Assembly (NCBI GenBank): GCA_934725005.1
Contig: CAKVBE010000005.1
Coordinates: forward strand, 1 to 18,743
Direction of reading: 5' to 3'
From: an uncultured Rickettsiales bacterium
GTDB lineage: Bacteria > Pseudomonadota > Alphaproteobacteria > Rickettsiales > UBA1997
Length of the DNA: 18,743 bases
In this document: piece after piece, positions 16,482-18,743 of the stretch
How the letters are laid out: every line of letters starts with the position of its first letter
Position numbering within the stretch: position 1 is the stretch's first letter
Notes under the pieces: model-generated
What the model saw: only the letters and a program-made list of their open reading frames with translations
What the model was told of the DNA's origin: nothing
Database searches by the model: none
Translations under genes and position numbers: made by a program

Positions 16482-16620
16482 TTGGCTATTATTTCATAAA
16501 TCCTTTCCCTCCTTGAGGGAAAGTGCCCTGAAATGGCGATAGGGTACTTGGAAATGGTAGAAACTATTATTTTTTAATTTGATTCTTTGTAAAGTTTTGA
16601 GTTTAGAGACTCAACACTTA
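16482..16620 (+). repeat. palindromic repeat element, copy 1
   Basis: This copy is modular. Hairpin H1 is TTTCCCTC (16504-16511) / GAGGGAAA (16515-16522). H2 is AAGTGCCCT (16521-16529) / AGGGTACTT (16541-16549), including one G-T pair. A conserved tail follows (16552-16573, containing GGTAGAAACTATTA), then H3, GTTTTGAGT (16594-16602) / ACTCAACAC (16609-16617) with one mismatch. H1 and H2 share two bases, so they may be alternative structures. It lies 166 bp after the repeat-protein gene and upstream of the LysR-type gene; H1 could also act in termination. Confidence 0.75.
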
Positions 16621-16722
16621 GTTAAAAAACTACTTTAAAAATATTTTAATTTTTTCAATTTTACATATTGATATATTTTTATAAAAAGATAATTGACTAT
16701 CAAGTTATTAATTACCCTTATT

Positions 16723-16728
16723 AAGGTG
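16723..16728 (+). promoter_or_regulatory. Shine-Dalgarno sequence of the LysR-type gene
   Basis: AAGGTG ends 7 bp before the ATG at 16736 and fixes that start codon. It is the best ribosome binding site in the window; most other genes here lack a recognisable one. The preceding CCTT at 16716-16719 could pair weakly with AAGG, but the helix is too short to claim regulation. Confidence 0.65.
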
Positions 16729-16735
16729 AAATAAG

Positions 16736-17725
16736 ATGAAGATTAAACGTAAGGATAATTTAGACAATTTGTCATCATTAGAAAATAATATAGCAAGGCT
16801 ATACAGATATAATATTATTCAACCATTAAAAGGTTTTTGTAGGGTTGTAGAAGAAGGTAGTCTATCAAGAGCGGCAGAAAAGTACAGTGTTACTCCCGGA
16901 TTACTTACCAAACAAATTAAAGTTATTGAAAATCAATTAGGAGTAGAGTTATTTAACAGAGACAATAACTGCAGAATATTTCCTAATGAAGCTGGATTAA
17001 AGTTTTACGATAAAGCTTCTAAAATAATAACTCAGCTAGAAAACCTTGTTATTGAATTCAATAAGGAAATGGCTGACGAAGAAAATAAAATCCTAAGAAT
17101 AGGAACAAGTCCAGTTATGTTAAACAAACTAATTCCATTTATTTCCAAGTTTGAAAATGAGAATAAATTGGTAAGAGTTGATTTTATAGTTAAACAAAAA
17201 TCTGAAATGTTTGATTTACTTGCTGACAATAAGATAGATGTTGTCTTATGCGGCAAAGAAAATAGCGAACATCCCGACATTAGGTTACAATTTAGAAAAC
17301 TAGTAGAGTATAAACCGTTTCTGGTTCTATACAAAGGACATCCGTTAGAAAATGTAGAAAAATTAACAAAAGACGATGTTATAAATGCAAATGTTGGTTT
17401 CAGCTTTAATGACATAACGATGACTAGTTTAAAAAACTTTATTGTAGATAATAATATAAGAAGTTCTATTTACATTAATAGATGCGATGTAGATACTCAA
17501 AAGAAACTAATAAAAAATAAAATATGTGCCGGTATTTTATTTAATATCTTTCTAACAAAAGAGGACTGTGAATATCTTATATTTAAAGATGTATCACATT
17601 TATTTTCCATTGGAAAATATGGTTATTACATAAATAATGTGAGAAAAGATATAACAAATAAATTTGTTAAAAGTTTAGAGACAAATAGCGATGAGATATT
17701 TGATTTAAAGTTTTTAGAAAGTTAA
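16736..17725 (+). CDS. LysR-type transcriptional regulator
   Basis: The 329-residue protein has a 30-residue N-terminal extension, then the LysR winged helix-turn-helix (about 29-88: LKGFCRVVEEGSLSRAAEKY, SVTPGLLTKQIKVIENQLGV, ELFNRDNNCRIFPNEAG). Next are the linker helix (about 90-115) and a periplasmic-binding-protein-like effector domain (from ILRIGTSPVMLNKLIPFISKF at about 118 onward, with DVVLCGKEN and LVLYKGHPL). It should bind DNA as a tetramer and respond to a small ligand, which cannot be deduced. No divergently transcribed target gene lies next to it, unlike the usual LysR arrangement: the upstream gene points the same way 420 bp off and the downstream gene converges. It is bracketed by inverted copies of the palindromic repeat. 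Confidence 0.93.
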   Translation: MKIKRKDNLDNLSSLENNIARLYRYNIIQPLKGFCRVVEEGSLSRAAEKYSVTPGLLTKQIKVIENQLGVELFNRDNNCRIFPNEAGLKFYDKASKIITQLENLVIEFNKEMADEENKILRIGTSPVMLNKLIPFISKFENENKLVRVDFIVKQKSEMFDLLADNKIDVVLCGKENSEHPDIRLQFRKLVEYKPFLVLYKGHPLENVEKLTKDDVINANVGFSFNDITMTSLKNFIVDNNIRSSIYINRCDVDTQKKLIKNKICAGILFNIFLTKEDCEYLIFKDVSHLFSIGKYGYYINNVRKDITNKFVKSLETNSDEIFDLKFLES

Positions 17726-17784
17726 TCGCTCTTTTATGGCGTTTCTCCACAAAGCAAGAAAAGATTTAGAAAATAACAAACATA

Positions 17785-17817
17785 AAAAATCCTTTCCCTC
17801 AAGGAGGGAAAGGATTT
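17785..17817 (-). terminator. 14-bp hairpin with T-tract on the minus strand
   Basis: Read on the minus strand, the 14-bp perfect stem with a 3-base loop runs straight into TTTTTT, the layout of an intrinsic terminator. It could end the transcript of the minus-strand gene that finishes at 18307, although it lies about 490 bp downstream of that stop codon. It is also the core of repeat copy 2; read in the plus direction it also follows the LysR-type gene but lacks a T-tract. Confidence 0.6.
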
Positions 17818-17880
17818 GGGGAATAATAGCCATTGAAAAATCTCCTCGCGAGGTGTTGAGTCTCCGAACTCAACACTTAA
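17787..17880 (-). repeat. palindromic repeat element, copy 2 (inverted relative to copies 1 and 3)
   Basis: The complement of 17792-17833 matches 16482-16523 at 38 of 42 bases by hand alignment, including the GGCTATTATT segment and all of H1. In this copy H1 is extended to a perfect 14-bp stem, AAATCCTTTCCCTC (17787-17800) / GAGGGAAAGGATTT (17804-17817). The H2 and tail modules are absent. A 10-bp palindrome CCTCGCGAGG (17844-17853) and a perfect H3-type hairpin, GTGTTGAGT (17853-17861) / ACTCAACAC (17868-17876), follow on the plus strand. Confidence 0.75.
17853..17876. terminator. 9-bp hairpin (H3 module), terminator-like
   Basis: GTGTTGAGT and ACTCAACAC form a perfect 9-bp stem around CTCCGA. 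It is followed on the plus strand by TTAATGTTT, a poor T-tract. The right arm with its CAACACTTA end recurs in copies 1 and 3, which marks it as a repeat module as well as a possible terminator for the LysR-type gene. Confidence 0.5.
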
Positions 17881-17945
17881 TGTTTACAGATGTTTATTAA
17901 ATAACTAATTTAGTAAATAATAAAAATTAAGTTCTGTAAGTAGTT

Positions 17946-17971
17946 GGTGCGGGATTCGGAGATCCCGCACC
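17946..17971. terminator. GC-rich 10-bp hairpin, possible terminator
   Basis: GGTGCGGGAT (17946-17955) and ATCCCGCACC (17962-17971) form a perfect stem with loop TCGGAG. It is by far the most stable small hairpin in the window. The T-rich stretch GTATTTTTATC follows five bases later on the plus strand, which is slightly far for a canonical terminator. No identical copy elsewhere in the window was seen. Confidence 0.55.
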
Positions 17972-18002
17972 TCGTGTATTTTTATCACAAATAGTTAAGA
18001 AA

Positions 18003-18125
18003 AACTATTGCCAAATCCTTTCCCTCCTTAAGGGAAAGTACCACAAAGTAGCGATAGGGTGCTTAAAAATGGTAGAAACTATTATTTTCTTCGTCAGATA
18101 TTGAACCTCAAAATCCAACACTTAA
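18003..18125 (+). repeat. palindromic repeat element, copy 3
   Basis: This copy is in the same orientation as copy 1. H1 is TTTCCCT (18019-18025) / AGGGAAA (18031-18037). H2 is AAGTACC (18036-18042) / GGTGCTT (18058-18064), including a T-G pair. The 22-bp tail (18067-18088, containing GGTAGAAACTATTA) is identical to that of copy 1, and a degraded H3 remnant ends in CCAACACTTA. The GCGATAGGGT segment between the H2 arms is shared with copy 1. Confidence 0.75.
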
Positions 18126-18306
18126 CAAAATTCTTTACTTCATAAATTCAGAGACATAACATCTCACAAAAAGTCACATCATGCCGTGTTTTATTTTATA
18201 TCCATTGTTCCAATTTTTATCGAACAATAGTATCTGTAAAAGTTGAATTAATATATTTCTTAGGATTTTGAATAAAGATAAAAATTATAGATGAATTATT
18301 TAGGTT

Positions 18307-18743
18307 TTAATTACTTTTATTTCTTACTGAAACTCTGTTATTGTTTCCAATATTATCAAGACTATAACATCTTATATAGCTGTTTATTGTTTTATTGTTT
18401 TTAACTCCCCTTCCCTTGTAAACTTCTAAATGCATCGGGGACTTTCCATAATAATAGAATTCCACAATATTGTTAATGCAGTTACGTGTATTTAAAACAA
18501 ACGGTACTGTTTCGTCAATCAAATATTTTCTACTCTGCTGAATAAACAAATCTTTGTACTTTGGAGTTTTATTTCTTTTTTTTAATCTTTCATAGAAATA
18601 TTCAGCTTCGTGTGTATAACATCTATCTATTGCGGAACACTCTGGATCGTTTATCATTTTTAATAATGGTTCTTCTATTTTTTTATACTCTGGTTGTTTA
18701 TACCAATGTTCATAACAAATATACTCTAATTTAGGAGTATCTT
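18307..18743 (-). CDS. hypothetical protein, C-terminal part (5' end beyond the window)
   Basis: The frame is open from base 18741 at the right edge to a TAA at 18307-18309, giving at least 144 residues; an internal ATG at 18657 is probably not the true start because the frame continues upstream with DTPKLEYICYEHWYKQPEYK. I do not recognise the product. It is rich in Tyr, Cys, His, Lys and Asn, with segments such as SAIDRCYTHEAEYFYERLKK, SRKYLIDETVPFVLNTRNC and GKSPMHLEVYKGRG. No membrane segment is visible in this part. The C-terminus is basic and polar (RVSVRNKSN). It converges on the LysR-type gene. Function cannot be assigned from the fragment. Confidence 0.65.
   Translation of the reverse strand, partial: DTPKLEYICYEHWYKQPEYKKIEEPLLKMINDPECSAIDRCYTHEAEYFYERLKKRNKTPKYKDLFIQQSRKYLIDETVPFVLNTRNCINNIVEFYYYGKSPMHLEVYKGRGVKNNKTINSYIRCYSLDNIGNNNRVSVRNKSN

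Larger units (their letters stand above)
16317..16735. other. 419-bp non-coding region upstream of the LysR-type gene
   Basis: No convincing reading frame is present. The left third (16317-16440) holds a weak dyad TTTAGTC (16329-16335) / GACTAAA (16364-16370). From 16482 to 16620 lies copy 1 of the palindromic repeat described separately. The last 110 bp are AT-rich leader sequence for the LysR-type gene. Confidence 0.6.
17726..18306. other. 581-bp non-coding region rich in hairpins
   Basis: I find no credible reading frame between the LysR-type gene and the convergent partial gene. The region contains repeat copies 2 and 3, a GC-rich hairpin at 17946-17971 and a weak 7-bp dyad ATTGTTC (18204-18210) / GAACAAT (18222-18228). 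The hairpins are distinctly more GC-rich than the surrounding DNA. Confidence 0.6.

Noticed and set aside
16482..18125. Possible CRISPR array
   Set aside because: There are only three repeat copies, in mixed orientation, at irregular spacing of hundreds of bases and with a gene between them; no cas genes are present.

Overview
The window is very AT-rich (I judge GC at roughly 25-30 % by eye; not computed). It carries bacterial housekeeping genes of alphaproteobacterial type. A Tim44-like (TimA) gene sits immediately before mltA and an Smr-domain gene, and a probable Mic60/mitofilin-like membrane protein opens the next operon. AT bias, Lys/Asn/Ile-rich proteins and mostly poor Shine-Dalgarno sequences suggest a host-associated or intracellular alphaproteobacterium such as Rickettsiales or Holosporales. 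That placement is an inference; no rRNA or marker phylogeny is available here.

Layout. 1-291 (-) is the 5' end of a ComM/YifB-type AAA+ ATPase gene. 507-2426 (+) is htpG, closed by a clear terminator. 2680-2756 (+) is tRNA-Ala(TGC) with its own sigma70-like promoter. 2961-4433 (+) is a phosphomannomutase/phosphoglucomutase. It converges on a four-gene minus-strand operon read in the order timA, mltA, smr, murD (8320 down to 4648), a mix of envelope and peptidoglycan functions. 8516-9379 (-) holds two small proteins I do not recognise. 9366-13170 (+) is a tight run of five genes: Mic60-like protein, MTA/SAH-type nucleosidase, membrane-anchored parvulin PPIase, RlmB/TrmH-type rRNA methyltransferase and prepilin peptidase. 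Gaps between the last four are 1-2 nt.

The right part is accessory in character. 13266-16316 (+) encodes a 1016-residue protein made largely of degenerate 36-39-residue alpha-helical repeats that I cannot place in a named family. 16736-17725 (+) encodes a LysR-type regulator with the clearest Shine-Dalgarno sequence in the window. The DNA around it (16317-16735 and 17726-18306) is non-coding and holds three copies of a modular palindromic repeat. Two copies flank the regulator in opposite orientation. A GC-rich hairpin lies among them. The window ends inside an unrecognised minus-strand gene (18307-18743).

The two best candidates for something undescribed are the solenoid-like repeat protein at 13266-16316 and the palindromic repeat family at 16482-18125, whose second hairpin shows pairing-preserving substitutions between copies. 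No CRISPR array, IS transposase, toxin-antitoxin pair or recognisable defence system was seen.
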